The notes: generated from the sequence alone by a model not told the origin. A DNA stretch of 64,000 bases from Nocardioides terrigena (GCF_003047265.1 NZ_PZYY01000003.1:1-64000), one strand, 5' to 3'. Shown: positions 22,540 through 33,404, counted from the first letter of the stretch. A program made the numbers and translations.

Positions 22540-22633
22540 CGCCCGGAACTCTCGGGGAGATGTCGCCGTGTCGACAAAGTCCAGCAGCGTCCCGCGTGGT
22601 CCAATCGGTACGAGTCGACAAGAGGAGATGTCC

Positions 22634-23686
22634 ATGAGCGGTGGCGGTTTCGCAGGCTTCCCGGGCCAGTCCGGCAGCAGCGCGTCGGAGATGCCTCCCC
22701 TCGTCCGACGTCCCGATCCAGCACCTTCCCCCGAGGACAGCCATCCCGTGAGTGACCCCCTTCCCTTCCAGCGTCCCGAGACCGTGCGCCCGAGCGCGAC
22801 CCAGGCGCAGGGCGACGTGCTGACCGAGGTCGAGGCCACGGAGCAGCTCGGCCCCACCGGTCGTCCGATGCCGTCGTTCCCGGAGCCGCCCCCGGTCGGT
22901 GACGGACCGACGCGGGCCCGGGTGGTCTCGATGTGCAACCAGAAGGGCGGGGTCGGCAAGACCACGACCACCATCAACCTCGGTGCCTCGCTCGCGGAGT
23001 ACGGACGCAAGGTGCTGCTCGTCGACTTCGACCCGCAGGGCTCGCTGTCGGTCGGCCTCGGCCTCAACCCGCACGAGATGGACCTGACGATCTACAACCT
23101 GCTGATGCAGCGCGACGTGACCCTCGACGACGTCGTGGTCCCGTCCGGCGTGCCCGGCATGGACCTGCTGCCGTCCAACATCGACCTGTCGGCCGCCGAG
23201 GTGCAGCTCGTCCACGAGGTGGCCCGCGAGCAGACCCTCCAGCGGGTGCTCGCGCCGGCGCTCGACCAGTACGACGTGATCCTCATCGACTGCCAGCCCT
23301 CGCTCGGCCTGTTGACGGTCAACGCCCTCACCGCCTCCGACGGCGTCATCGTGCCGCTGGAGTGCGAGTACTTCGCGCTGCGCGGGGTGGCCCTGCTCAA
23401 GCAGACCATCGACAAGGTGCGCGAGCGGCTCAACCCGCGTCTCGAGGTCGACGGCGTGCTGGGCACGATGTTCGACGGTCGCACCCTGCACAGCCGTGAG
23501 GTCATGCAGCGCCTGGTGCAGGCGTGGGGCGACACGGTCTTCCACACGGTGATCCGTCGTACGGTCAAGTTCTCCGACTCCACCGTGGCGGGTGAGCCGA
23601 TCACGTCGTACGCCTCCTCGTCCGCCGGGGCCGGCTCCTACCGCCAGCTCGCCAAGGAGGTGCTCGGCCGGTGGCCCGCCGAGTGA
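22634..23686 (+). CDS. ParA-family ATPase (chromosome segregation type, beside scpAB)
   Basis: A 350-residue protein. The first 95 residues are a disordered, proline-rich extension; the ATPase domain then starts ARVVSMCNQKGGVGKTTTTI (deviant Walker A KGGVGKTTT), with DFDPQGSLSVGLG (Walker A') and VILIDCQPSLGLLTVNAL (Walker B). This is the Rv1708-like second ParA found ahead of scpA, not the oriC-linked ParA, since no parB follows. ATG 22634 is preferred because AGAGGAG (22621-22627) is 6 bases away, while ATG 22628 abuts it. An in-frame GTG at 22568 would add 22 residues. Confidence 0.88.
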   Translation: MSGGGFAGFPGQSGSSASEMPPLVRRPDPAPSPEDSHPVSDPLPFQRPETVRPSATQAQGDVLTEVEATEQLGPTGRPMPSFPEPPPVGDGPTRARVVSMCNQKGGVGKTTTTINLGASLAEYGRKVLLVDFDPQGSLSVGLGLNPHEMDLTIYNLLMQRDVTLDDVVVPSGVPGMDLLPSNIDLSAAEVQLVHEVAREQTLQRVLAPALDQYDVILIDCQPSLGLLTVNALTASDGVIVPLECEYFALRGVALLKQTIDKVRERLNPRLEVDGVLGTMFDGRTLHSREVMQRLVQAWGDTVFHTVIRRTVKFSDSTVAGEPITSYASSSAGAGSYRQLAKEVLGRWPAE

Positions 23687-24027
23687 GCCTGCCGGCGGCC
23701 GACGACCTCTTCCGCCCCACCTCACCGGAGGGCGGCCAGGCCGAGCCGCAGCGCGCCGTCCGCGCCGTCAGCGACACCCCCCAGCCCGAGCCGGACGCCG
23801 CGCCCCGCAAGCCCAGCGGCCGGGTGCGCCACGACGAGAAGATGACGGTCTACGTCACCTCCGACGAGCTCCTCGACATCGAGCACACCCGCCTGGTGCT
23901 GCGCCGGACCCACGGCCTCGCGGTCGATCGTGGCCGCGTGGTGCGCGAGGCGCTGGCGCTGGTGCTGGCCGACTTCGAGGCCCACGGTGCCGACAGCGCG
24001 CTCGTGCGACGGCTGACCGAGGAGTGA
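23671..24027 (+). CDS. Small putative DNA-binding partner of ParA (ribbon-helix-helix-like)
   Basis: A 118-residue protein whose first 50 residues are disordered. The rest, from KMTVYVTSDELLDIEHTRLV through GLAVDRGRVVREALALVLAD, has one short strand, a helix, a turn and a second helix, the order of a ribbon-helix-helix fold. The GTG start overlaps the parA stop by 16 bp, and scpA begins within its own stop (GTGA), so all three are coupled. Many ParA ATPases of plasmids work with small RHH partners; a similar pairing is inferred here. I know of no characterized homologue. Confidence 0.65.
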   Translation: MARRVSLPAADDLFRPTSPEGGQAEPQRAVRAVSDTPQPEPDAAPRKPSGRVRHDEKMTVYVTSDELLDIEHTRLVLRRTHGLAVDRGRVVREALALVLADFEAHGADSALVRRLTEE

Positions 24028-24953
24028 CGACGACCGCCGCGACCTCCGCTGCGAACCTCGAGGTGACCGGCGGCGAGGCGGCGCCGGCCTTCGCGGTCCG
24101 GCTCGACAACTTCGAGGGCCCCTTCGACCTCCTGCTGTCGCTGATCGCCAAGCACAAGCTCGACATCACCGAGGTGGCCCTGTCCCGGGTGACCGACGAG
24201 TTCATCGGCTTCGTCAAGGCCGGCGGCAAGGTCTGGGACCTGGAGCAGACGACCTCCTTCCTGCTCGTCGCCTCGACCCTGCTCGACCTCAAGGCCGCGC
24301 GGCTTCTGCCGCAGGGCGACGTCGAGGACGAGGAGGACCTCGCGCTGCTCGAGGCCCGCGACCTGCTCTTCGCCCGGCTCATGCAGTACCGCGCGTTCAA
24401 GCTGGTGGCGGGAGTGCTCGAGCAGCGGCTCGCCGCCGAGTCGACGCGGCACCCGCGCCAGGTCGGCATGGAGGACCGCTTCGCCTCCCTGCTGCCCGAG
24501 GTGCTCATCGGCATCGGGCTCGACCAGTTCGCCCGCCTCGCGGCCAGGGCGATGGAGCCCAAGCCCGTCCTGGAGGTCTCGCTCCAGCACATCCACGCCG
24601 CCCGGGTCAGCGTCCGGGAGCAGGCGGCTCTCGTGGTCGACCGGCTCCGTCGTAGTGGGACGATGACCTTCCGAGCGTTGTGCGGGGACTCGCCCGACAA
24701 GCTCACCACCGTGGCGAGGTTCCTCTCGCTGCTCGAGCTGTTCCGGGAGGGTGCCGTGGGCTTCGACCAGGTGACCCCGCTCGGCGAGCTGACGATCCGC
24801 TGGACCGGTGCCGAGGAGGGCGAGGTGGACATCAACGACGAGTTCGACGGTGCCGAGCCCGACGACCGTGGGCTAGTACAGGACGATCGGGTGGAGGATC
24901 TCGGCGTGTCGCCGCCCGAAGGTCCGGTACTACCGCAGGAGGAGAGCCCGTGA
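24024..24953 (+). CDS. scpA: Segregation and condensation protein A (kleisin)
   Basis: A 309-residue kleisin that bridges SMC heads with ScpB. The N-terminal FAVRLDNFEGPFDLLLSLI and KHKLDITEVALSRVTDEF are highly conserved; the C-terminal winged helix ends ELFREGAVGFDQVTPLGELT. The last 35 residues are an acidic tail. GTG 24024 overlaps the upstream stop as GTGA; scpB starts inside its stop region. Confidence 0.95.
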   Translation: MTTTAATSAANLEVTGGEAAPAFAVRLDNFEGPFDLLLSLIAKHKLDITEVALSRVTDEFIGFVKAGGKVWDLEQTTSFLLVASTLLDLKAARLLPQGDVEDEEDLALLEARDLLFARLMQYRAFKLVAGVLEQRLAAESTRHPRQVGMEDRFASLLPEVLIGIGLDQFARLAARAMEPKPVLEVSLQHIHAARVSVREQAALVVDRLRRSGTMTFRALCGDSPDKLTTVARFLSLLELFREGAVGFDQVTPLGELTIRWTGAEEGEVDINDEFDGAEPDDRGLVQDDRVEDLGVSPPEGPVLPQEESP

Positions 24954-25720
24954 GCGAGACCGAGACCGAGAACGTGACCGACGCCTCGACCGACACCGAC
25001 GCCTCGCCGGAGACGCTCGACGTCGCCGTGGCCGCGCTCCACCCGTCGCTCGAGGCGATCCTGATGGTGGCCGACCAGCCACTCGACAAGGTGCAGCTCG
25101 CGTCGGTCGTGGGCCATCCGGTCGCCGACGTGGAGGCCGCCCTCGACGAGCTCGCGGCCACCTACACCGAGCAGGGTCGCGGCTTCGAGCTGCGCAACGT
25201 GGCGGGCGGCTGGCGCTACTACACGCGCGAGGAGTACGCCGCGGTGGTGGAGGGCTTCGTGCTGGAGGGGCAGCAGGCGCGGCTCACCCAGGCCGCGCTG
25301 GAGACCCTGGCCGTCGTCGCCTACAAGCAGCCCGTGTCCCGGGCCCGGGTGTCGGCGATCCGCGGCGTCAGCGTCGACGGCGTGATGCGCACCCTGCTGA
25401 CCCGCGGCCTGGTCGAGGAGGCCGGCCAGGACGGCGAGACCGGCGCCAACCTCTACCGCACGACCACCTACTTCCTCGAGCGGATCGGCATCACCTCGAT
25501 CGAGGAGCTGCCCGAGCTGGCGCCCTACCTCCCGGACATGGACGACCTCGAGGACGAGCTGGCCAGCGTGGCCGGCATGCCGCCGGAGCCGACGCCCGAG
25601 CCGACGCCCGAGCCGACGCCCGAGCCGACGCCCGAGCCCCCACCGCCCGCACCCCACCACCCGCACTCGCCGCACAGTGGCGACGGCACCGAGCCCGACG
25701 GGGGCACCGAGCCCGCATGA
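24950..25720 (+). CDS. scpB: Segregation and condensation protein B
   Basis: A 256-residue partner of ScpA and SMC with two winged-helix domains: SLEAILMVADQPLDKVQLAS and TQAALETLAVVAYKQPVSRA, then GRGF/RTTTYFLERIGI. The N-terminal 20 residues are acidic. The C-terminus carries a Pro-Glu-Pro-Thr repeat from a 12-bp tandem DNA repeat, followed by His/Pro-rich sequence, absent from most ScpB. GTG start, overlapping scpA by 4 bases. Confidence 0.93.
   Translation: MSETETENVTDASTDTDASPETLDVAVAALHPSLEAILMVADQPLDKVQLASVVGHPVADVEAALDELAATYTEQGRGFELRNVAGGWRYYTREEYAAVVEGFVLEGQQARLTQAALETLAVVAYKQPVSRARVSAIRGVSVDGVMRTLLTRGLVEEAGQDGETGANLYRTTTYFLERIGITSIEELPELAPYLPDMDDLEDELASVAGMPPEPTPEPTPEPTPEPTPEPPPPAPHHPHSPHSGDGTEPDGGTEPA
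25586..25633 (+). repeat. 12-bp tandem repeat in scpB encoding Glu-Pro-Thr-Pro units
   Basis: Four identical copies of GAGCCGACGCCC stand head to tail, followed by a partial GAGCC. The unit is a multiple of three, so copy changes keep the frame and only lengthen or shorten the ScpB tail. Confidence 0.9.
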
Positions 25721-26517
25721 AGCCGCACGACGAGAAGGACACCCACCCCGCCTCCCAGCGGCCCGAGACCGACGAGGACGGGCTGATCAGGCTGCAGAAG
25801 CTGCTCGCCCAGTCCGGCGTCGCGAGCCGGCGCAAGTGCGAGGAGCTGATGCTCGAGGGCGCCGTGGAGGTCGACGGCGAGGTCGTCACGCGCCTCGGCA
25901 CCAAGGTCGACCCACGCACCGCCGTCATCCGGGTCGAGGGCCGACGGCTGCCGCCGATCTCGGCGCACGTCCACCTCGTGCTCAACAAGCCGCGTGGCGT
26001 GGTGTCGACGATGTCCGACCCCGAGGGGCGCCGCTGCCTGGGCGACCTGGTGGCCGACCGCCCCGAGCGGCTCTTCCACGTCGGCCGGCTCGACACGGAC
26101 ACGTCGGGCCTGCTGATCCTCACCAACGACGGCGACTTCGCCCAGCGCCTCGCGCACCCGTCGTACGAGATCGAGAAGACGTACGTCGCGGAGGTCGAGG
26201 GCCAGCTCCACAAGGGGGTCATCAAGAAGCTCCTGGCCGGTGTCACGCTCGACGACGGTCCCGTGGCGGTGTCCCGGGCCCGCATCGTCGAGGGCAGCCA
26301 CGGCCGCACCTCGCGGGACCGCACGATCGTCGAGCTGGTGATCCACGAGGGTCGCAACCGCATCGTGCGCCGCCTGCTGGAGCACGTGGGGCACCCGGTG
26401 ACCCAGCTGACCCGCACCTCCATCGGGCCGGTGGAGCTCGGCAAGCTGCCGGTGGGGGAGATGCGCGAGCTGAGCCTCACCGAGCTCGGTGAGCTGATGG
26501 ACAGCGCGCAGCTCTGA
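25717..26517 (+). CDS. RNA pseudouridine synthase, RsuA/RluB family
   Basis: A 266-residue enzyme with an N-terminal S4 domain (IRLQKLLAQSGVASRRKCEE) and a catalytic domain with GRLDTDTSGLLILTND, where the Asp of RLDTDTSG is the catalytic residue. NKPRGVVSTMSDP and HEGRNRIVRRLLEH are family blocks. Likely target is 23S rRNA (RluB type), inferred from family and from its fixed place after scpB in actinobacteria. ATGA overlap with scpB. The first 20 residues are an acidic extension. Confidence 0.9.
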   Translation: MKPHDEKDTHPASQRPETDEDGLIRLQKLLAQSGVASRRKCEELMLEGAVEVDGEVVTRLGTKVDPRTAVIRVEGRRLPPISAHVHLVLNKPRGVVSTMSDPEGRRCLGDLVADRPERLFHVGRLDTDTSGLLILTNDGDFAQRLAHPSYEIEKTYVAEVEGQLHKGVIKKLLAGVTLDDGPVAVSRARIVEGSHGRTSRDRTIVELVIHEGRNRIVRRLLEHVGHPVTQLTRTSIGPVELGKLPVGEMRELSLTELGELMDSAQL

Positions 26518-26542
26518 CGGAGACGACCGCGGCCCCCGCGAC

Positions 26543-26938
26543 TCAGATGCCGGTGTACTCGTGCTCGTTGACGGGCAGCCCGGCGGCCGCCCAAGCCTTG
26601 ATCCCGCCCTCGAGGACGACGGGGTCGTCGTAGCCCAGGGTCTTCAGCGTGGCGGCCGCGAAGGTGGCGCGAGTGCCGGACGCGCACACGACGATCACGC
26701 GGCGCGCGGGGTCGAGGGCCGCCTTGTGGCGGGGGCTGGCCGGGTCCGCCAGGAACTCCAGCAGGCCTCGCGGCGCCGGCACCGAGCCGTCGATGTGGCC
26801 GTGCTGCCACTCCTCGCCCTCGCGGACATCGAGGAGCACCGCTTCCCCGGCGGTGACCTGGGCTGCGGCCTCGGCAGGTGCCACGGCGCCGACCTCGGCC
26901 CTTGCTTCCTCGAGCATCTGCATCGCTGACTTGGTCAT
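26543..26938 (-). CDS. Rhodanese-domain protein
   Basis: A 131-residue single rhodanese domain, cytoplasmic. The active-site loop is VVCASGTRA with the sulfur-carrying Cys, after a DVREGEEWQHGHIDGS block; GGIKAWAAAGLPV closes the fold. Such proteins move sulfane sulfur between thiols. It starts 25 bp after the DszB-like gene with a strong GGAGGT, so the two are one operon, and a sulfur link between them is the obvious reading. Confidence 0.88.
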   Translation of the reverse strand: MTKSAMQMLEEARAEVGAVAPAEAAAQVTAGEAVLLDVREGEEWQHGHIDGSVPAPRGLLEFLADPASPRHKAALDPARRVIVVCASGTRATFAAATLKTLGYDDPVVLEGGIKAWAAAGLPVNEHEYTGI

Positions 26939-26963
26939 CGCGACCTCCTTCTTCCCATCTGAG

Positions 26964-28124
26964 TCAGCCGACCCGGACGTGCTCGATGCCGAGGGTCTCG
27001 GCGGTGCCGACCTTCTCCAGGGTGAGCCGTGCCCACTCCTCCTCGAGCAGCTGCTTCGCGGCCTGCTCGAGGAACTCCGGCGCGGCCCACTCGGACACGT
27101 CGAAGTCGTTCTCGATGTAGCCGTGGCTGAGCATGAAGTCCTTGCCGATCTCGATCGAGGCCATGTTCTTCGGCGAGAAGTTGGGCACCATGTCGATGTG
27201 CTTGATGCCTTCGTAGGTGTCGTCGACGTCGGCGTAGAACGTCTGCCGGTTCAAGATCACCGCGGCGGCCCGCTTGTTGTCGTTGGCCCAGCGTCCGACC
27301 TTGATCATCCCCTTCATGAACGCGACGACGAGCTCGGGGTGCTGCTCGGCCATCTCGGCGGTGCAGGTGATCACCGCGGGGATGTTGGCCACCTGCAGGG
27401 TCCAGTCCGGGTAGCGGGAGAGGTCCTCGATCGCCTTGAACTTGCCCGTCTCCTCCTGCAGGTGCTGGAAGGGCTTGCTCTGGGTGTAGATCGCGTCGAC
27501 CGTGCCGTTCTCCAGCGAGGTCTCCAGGGGGCGGAACGCGAGGTCGTGCTTGTGGTCGCGCTTGAGCCACAGCTCCGACGGGTTGTCCATCGGGTCCAGC
27601 ATCTCCGGCTTGTCGTACCAGTCGTCGGGGTAGGGGAACTCGACGATCTCGACATCGTCACGGGTCATCCCGTTCATCCGGAGCATCAGCTCGATGCCCT
27701 GCTCCTCCTGGATGCGCCACCAGTCGTTCTTGATCGTGTTGAGGCTCTTGGTGAGCCCGATCTTCTTCCCCCGCAGGTCGCTCATCCGGTAGATGTCGTC
27801 GCGGGCGCGCACCAGCATGCAGCCGCCCTCGTGGGGGGCGTGGGTGGCGCCGAGCAGCACCGTCCGGCGCAGATCCGCGTGCACGTGGACGGGCGGGAAC
27901 AATCCACCGAAGCGGATCAGGTTGTCCAGGTTGTGGATGTAGTGCGGGTACCAGTTGTTCTCGCGGCGCGAGCGCAGGAACGCGTACTGCACGCCGATCT
28001 TCTTGAACTCCTCGCGCGTCCAGCCCAGCTCCTGGTCGACGTTGCTCGCCGACACCAGGGGGCAGTTGGTGTAGTAGACCTCGTTCCAGTCCAGGGGAAC
28101 TGTCGAGGACACGTTCTCGGTCAT
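26964..28124 (-). CDS. DszB-like protein: candidate desulfinase, or periplasmic-binding-fold relative
   Basis: A 386-residue protein of the SsuA/ThiY/DszB fold without signal peptide or lipobox, so not a normal ABC binding protein. It shares DszB landmarks as I remember them: YTNCPL with Cys21 (DszB Cys27), then His61 and Arg71 in a stretch ending RFGG, with the same 10-residue His-Arg spacing as DszB His60/Arg70, then a RTVLLGAT strand and WAAPEFL near the C-terminus. DszB cleaves 2'-hydroxybiphenyl-2-sulfinate to a phenol and sulfite. Overall identity is low, so the substrate is open. ATG 28124 has AAGGA at good spacing. A rhodanese follows and a TetR gene precedes it. Confidence 0.6.
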   Translation of the reverse strand: MTENVSSTVPLDWNEVYYTNCPLVSASNVDQELGWTREEFKKIGVQYAFLRSRRENNWYPHYIHNLDNLIRFGGLFPPVHVHADLRRTVLLGATHAPHEGGCMLVRARDDIYRMSDLRGKKIGLTKSLNTIKNDWWRIQEEQGIELMLRMNGMTRDDVEIVEFPYPDDWYDKPEMLDPMDNPSELWLKRDHKHDLAFRPLETSLENGTVDAIYTQSKPFQHLQEETGKFKAIEDLSRYPDWTLQVANIPAVITCTAEMAEQHPELVVAFMKGMIKVGRWANDNKRAAAVILNRQTFYADVDDTYEGIKHIDMVPNFSPKNMASIEIGKDFMLSHGYIENDFDVSEWAAPEFLEQAAKQLLEEEWARLTLEKVGTAETLGIEHVRVG

Positions 28125-28187
28125 TGGCTCGTCCTTCGCTCGGGGGCCCCACGACATCGCCCGGGATCAAGGAGTGGAGTCCAACTT

Positions 28188-28201
28188 GTACGACTGTTCA
28201 C
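28188..28201 (-). promoter_or_regulatory. Motif shared with the TetR gene promoter (candidate operator)
   Basis: On the - strand this reads GTGAACAGTCGTAC, 64 bp before the DszB-like gene. The same motif, GTGAACA-N2-CGTAC, is found ahead of the TetR gene at 28987-29000. The rest of the 192-bp gap shows nothing else clear. Confidence 0.4.
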
Positions 28202-28316
28202 ATCGCACCACCCGCTGGGTCGGCACGACAGTGCCGAAGGTCCTGAGGTCGCCGGGACCGGGCGGGACCGGGCCCGCAGCGCCGTACGGGCTGCCGCGGC
28301 CGCGGATGCCGACGGT

Positions 28317-28958
28317 TCAGCGGCCCCGCTGGTCGTGCCGGGGCGAGGGGTCGGGCGGCGAGGGCCAGGGCGTCGCGCCGAGACGCCGCGCGCTGTGCGC
28401 GAGGTCGTCGCGCAGGTCCTGCAACGGCACGTCCTGGAGGTCGCCGGCCTCGAGCAGGTAGTCCTCGAAGATCCGCCACCCGAGTGCGGCGGCCACGATC
28501 TGGGTCGCGCGGACGCGGGCGGACAGCTCATCGAGTCCGTACCCCTCCGCCAGGGTCGCGGCCATGGCCGTCACGGGGTTGAAGTCGGAGCGCTTCTCCC
28601 GGATCCGTCCCGAGATGGCGAGGGCTCCCGCTACGCGGACCCACTGCCCCATGACTGTGTCCGGGGTGAACCCCTGTCCGGAGAGGGGGTTGTCGATGAC
28701 CGCCTGGGCGACCTGGTCGGAGAGGTGGTCGAAGACGGCGATCACGAGCTCGTCCCGGCTGCCGAGGTAGCGAGGGATCAGCGCGAGGTGGACGCCTGCC
28801 TGTGCCGCGATGTCACGCAAGGACACCGCGTCGACTCCGCGCCGGGCGAAGAGCAGCGCGGCGGCCTCCAGCACCGCATGCCGGACCTCGTCGGGCCCGA
28901 CGGGGGTGCCGGCCGGTCGCCGGGGGCCGGGGGTACGACCCGGTCGGGTGCTCGTCAT
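28317..28958 (-). CDS. TetR-family transcriptional regulator
   Basis: A 213-residue protein with a disordered basic N-terminus (1-20) and a TetR helix-turn-helix at about 25-70: EAAALLFARRGVDAVSLRDI, then AAQAGVHLALIPRYLGSRDEL. The ligand domain is helical and of ordinary length. Upstream of and in the same direction as the DszB-like gene, with a shared promoter motif, it probably controls that operon and itself. ATG 28958 is chosen because the family domain starts soon after and the 23 codons upstream read into the promoter. Confidence 0.8.
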   Translation of the reverse strand: MTSTRPGRTPGPRRPAGTPVGPDEVRHAVLEAAALLFARRGVDAVSLRDIAAQAGVHLALIPRYLGSRDELVIAVFDHLSDQVAQAVIDNPLSGQGFTPDTVMGQWVRVAGALAISGRIREKRSDFNPVTAMAATLAEGYGLDELSARVRATQIVAAALGWRIFEDYLLEAGDLQDVPLQDLRDDLAHSARRLGATPWPSPPDPSPRHDQRGR

Positions 28959-28986
28959 GTCAGGTGCCCCCTCGGGTGAGCGGCTC

Positions 28987-29000
28987 GTGAACAAGCGTAC
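28987..29000 (+). promoter_or_regulatory. Motif in the TetR gene promoter (candidate autoregulatory operator)
   Basis: GTGAACAAGCGTAC on the + strand; 12 of 14 positions match the motif before the DszB-like gene. On the - strand TACGCT, inside this motif, fits a -10 box for the TetR gene with a start about 29 bases upstream of its ATG, so binding here would block transcription. Confidence 0.4.
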
Positions 29001-29059
29001 GCATTCCAGGGCTGTCCCGCGGCTCATCGGCGAGGACGCCCTGCCGAGTCGCTCGGCGC

Positions 29060-29095
29060 GTCAATCTTGACTGGCTCCAGAAAAGGCACGAGACT
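29060..29095 (+). promoter_or_regulatory. furA promoter and Fur-type operator
   Basis: TTGACT (29067-29072), a 17-base spacer and GAGACT (29090-29095) are followed by 6 bases and the furA ATG, a leaderless promoter. GTCAATCTTGAC (29060-29071), a perfect 5-2-5 palindrome, overlaps the -35. The block TCTTGACT...TCCAGAAAAGG closely recalls the operator of mycobacterial furA, known for autoregulation and for a leaderless mRNA; that comparison is from memory. Confidence 0.7.
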
Positions 29096-29101
29096 CGGGC
29101 C

Positions 29102-31826
<2,725 letters not shown>

Positions 31827-31866
31827 CGCGATCGATCGACGGCCTGGGTGACGAGCCCGGGCAGTG

Positions 31867-31904
31867 ACGGCCCCCGGACCGGTGAGACACGGTGCGGGGG
31901 CCGT
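31867..31904 (+). terminator. Terminator of furA-katG
   Basis: ACGGCCCCCG (31867-31876) pairs perfectly with CGGGGGCCGT (31895-31904) around an 18-base loop. The tail CCTCGTCGTCGTT is only weakly T-rich. It lies 40 bp after katG. Confidence 0.6.
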
Positions 31905-31954
31905 CCTCGTCGTCGTTAGCCTTGCCGGGTTGACCGACGAGGAAGGGCAGGGAC

Positions 31955-32341
31955 ATGGCCGTGCGAGCCGTGCGAGGGGCGACCCAGCTCGACGAGGACA
32001 CCCGCGAGCACATGCTGGACCGGGTGGCCGAGATGGTGCTCGACGTGATGGCGTCCAACGACCTGGAGGTCGACGACTTCATCTCGGTGATCTTCACCGC
32101 GACCAGCGACCTGGTCAGCGAGTTCCCGGCGTACGCCGCCCGTCGGCTCGGCTTCGGCGACGTCCCCCTCATCTGCGCCCGTGAGCTCGAGATCGCGGGG
32201 TCGATGCCGCGGGTGGTCCGCATGATGGCCCACGTGGAGACCGACCTGACCAAGGGCGAGGTCACGCACGTCTACCTGCACGGTGCCGCCAACCTGCGCC
32301 GCGACCTCACCAAGACCCGCGACGTCCCCGATGACCAGTGA
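31955..32341 (+). CDS. aroH: Chorismate mutase, AroH class
   Basis: A 128-residue enzyme converting chorismate to prephenate. Family features are VRAVRGATQLDEDT at the start, the FTATSDLVSEFPAYAARRLG block with the active-site region, and the late VTHVYLHGAANLRRDL with the catalytic arginine. AroH-type trimers are typical of Bacillus and actinobacteria. AGGAAGGG precedes the ATG, and TAGCCT at 31917-31922 is a possible -10. tyrA overlaps its 3' end by 11 bp, so prephenate passes to the product of the next gene. Confidence 0.93.
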   Translation: MAVRAVRGATQLDEDTREHMLDRVAEMVLDVMASNDLEVDDFISVIFTATSDLVSEFPAYAARRLGFGDVPLICARELEIAGSMPRVVRMMAHVETDLTKGEVTHVYLHGAANLRRDLTKTRDVPDDQ

Positions 32342-33404
32342 GCTGATCGGCCCGGTCGAGGTCGTCGGCACGGGCCTCCTCGGCACCTCGATCGCGCTCG
32401 CCTGCCGTCGCGCGGGCCTCGAGGTCCTGCTCACCGACGTCGCGCCCGAGCACGTGCGCACGGCGACCGGCCTCGGCGCCGGCCGCGTACGACGCCCCGA
32501 CGACCGACCGCAGCTCGTCGTCGTCGCGGTGCCGCCCGACCACCTCGCCGACGCGATCACCGCGGCCCTGGTGGCGGGCGACGCCGTCGTCACCGACGTC
32601 GGCTCGGTCAAGGCGGCGCCCCTGGCCGACGTGGCGGGCCGGGTCGATCCCGCGACGCTGACCCGGTACGTCGGGTCGCACCCGATGGCCGGCAGCGAGC
32701 GGTCCGGCCCCCTCGCGGCCAGCGCGGCGCTCTTCGACGGCCGGCCGTGGGCCGTGACCCCCCACCAGGGCGCCGACCCTGCTGCGGTGGACCTCGTCGC
32801 CGCGCTCGTGCGGCTGTGCGGGGGAGTGGAGGCCCGGCTGGCCCCGGAGGAGCACGACCGCGCCGTCGCGCGCACCTCCCACCTGCCCCACCTCGCCGCC
32901 GTGCTCGTCGCCGGTCGGCTGCAGGGCGCACCTCCCGAGCACCTGGCCCTCTCGGGACAGGGCGTCCGCGACGTGACCCGGGTCGCGGCCAGCGACCCGG
33001 CGCTGTGGCAGCAGATCCTGGGCGCCAACGCCGGTGCCGTCACCGACCTGCTGGGCGAGGTGCGCGAGCAGCTCGACGTGCTCATCGCCGCAGTCCGCGA
33101 CAGCGACCGGGCTGCGCTGGAGACGATCCTCGGCGCCGGCGTGGCCGGCACCCTGGCCATCCCCGGCAAGCACGGCGGTCCGGTCCGCCCGATGCGCTCG
33201 GTCTTCGTCTCGGTGCCCGACCATCCCGGCGAGCTGGCCCGCCTCTTCGGCGACGCCGGGGAGATCGGGGTCAACATCGAGGACGTACACATCGACCACG
33301 ACCCCGGCCGCCCGGTCGGCCTCACCGAGCTCCTCGTCCTCGAGGACGAGGCCGAGCACCTGCTGGGTGCTCTGGAATCTCGTGGGTGGACCACTCACCG
33401 GTAG
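32331..33404 (+). CDS. tyrA: Prephenate dehydrogenase with C-terminal ACT domain
   Basis: A 357-residue NAD-dependent enzyme of tyrosine synthesis. The Rossmann motif is VVGTGLLGTSIALAC; TDVGSVKAAP and GSHPMAGSERSGP carry the catalytic region including the histidine. The last 75 residues (VFVSVPDHPGELARLFGDAG) are an ACT domain for feedback control, probably by tyrosine. It overlaps aroH and ends in TAG, which begins the cmk -10 box. Confidence 0.94.
   Translation: MTSELIGPVEVVGTGLLGTSIALACRRAGLEVLLTDVAPEHVRTATGLGAGRVRRPDDRPQLVVVAVPPDHLADAITAALVAGDAVVTDVGSVKAAPLADVAGRVDPATLTRYVGSHPMAGSERSGPLAASAALFDGRPWAVTPHQGADPAAVDLVAALVRLCGGVEARLAPEEHDRAVARTSHLPHLAAVLVAGRLQGAPPEHLALSGQGVRDVTRVAASDPALWQQILGANAGAVTDLLGEVREQLDVLIAAVRDSDRAALETILGAGVAGTLAIPGKHGGPVRPMRSVFVSVPDHPGELARLFGDAGEIGVNIEDVHIDHDPGRPVGLTELLVLEDEAEHLLGALESRGWTTHR

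Noticed and set aside
22391..22633. Longer parA reading frame starting at 22391
   Set aside because: It would run through the repeats and the promoter; AGAGGAG and the domain position support 22634.
19655..23725. A single 1356-codon - strand frame joining gntK, the antisense of gntR, parts of gntP in another frame and antisense of parA
   Set aside because: Only the gntK part is coding; the rest runs against or out of frame with clearly coding genes.
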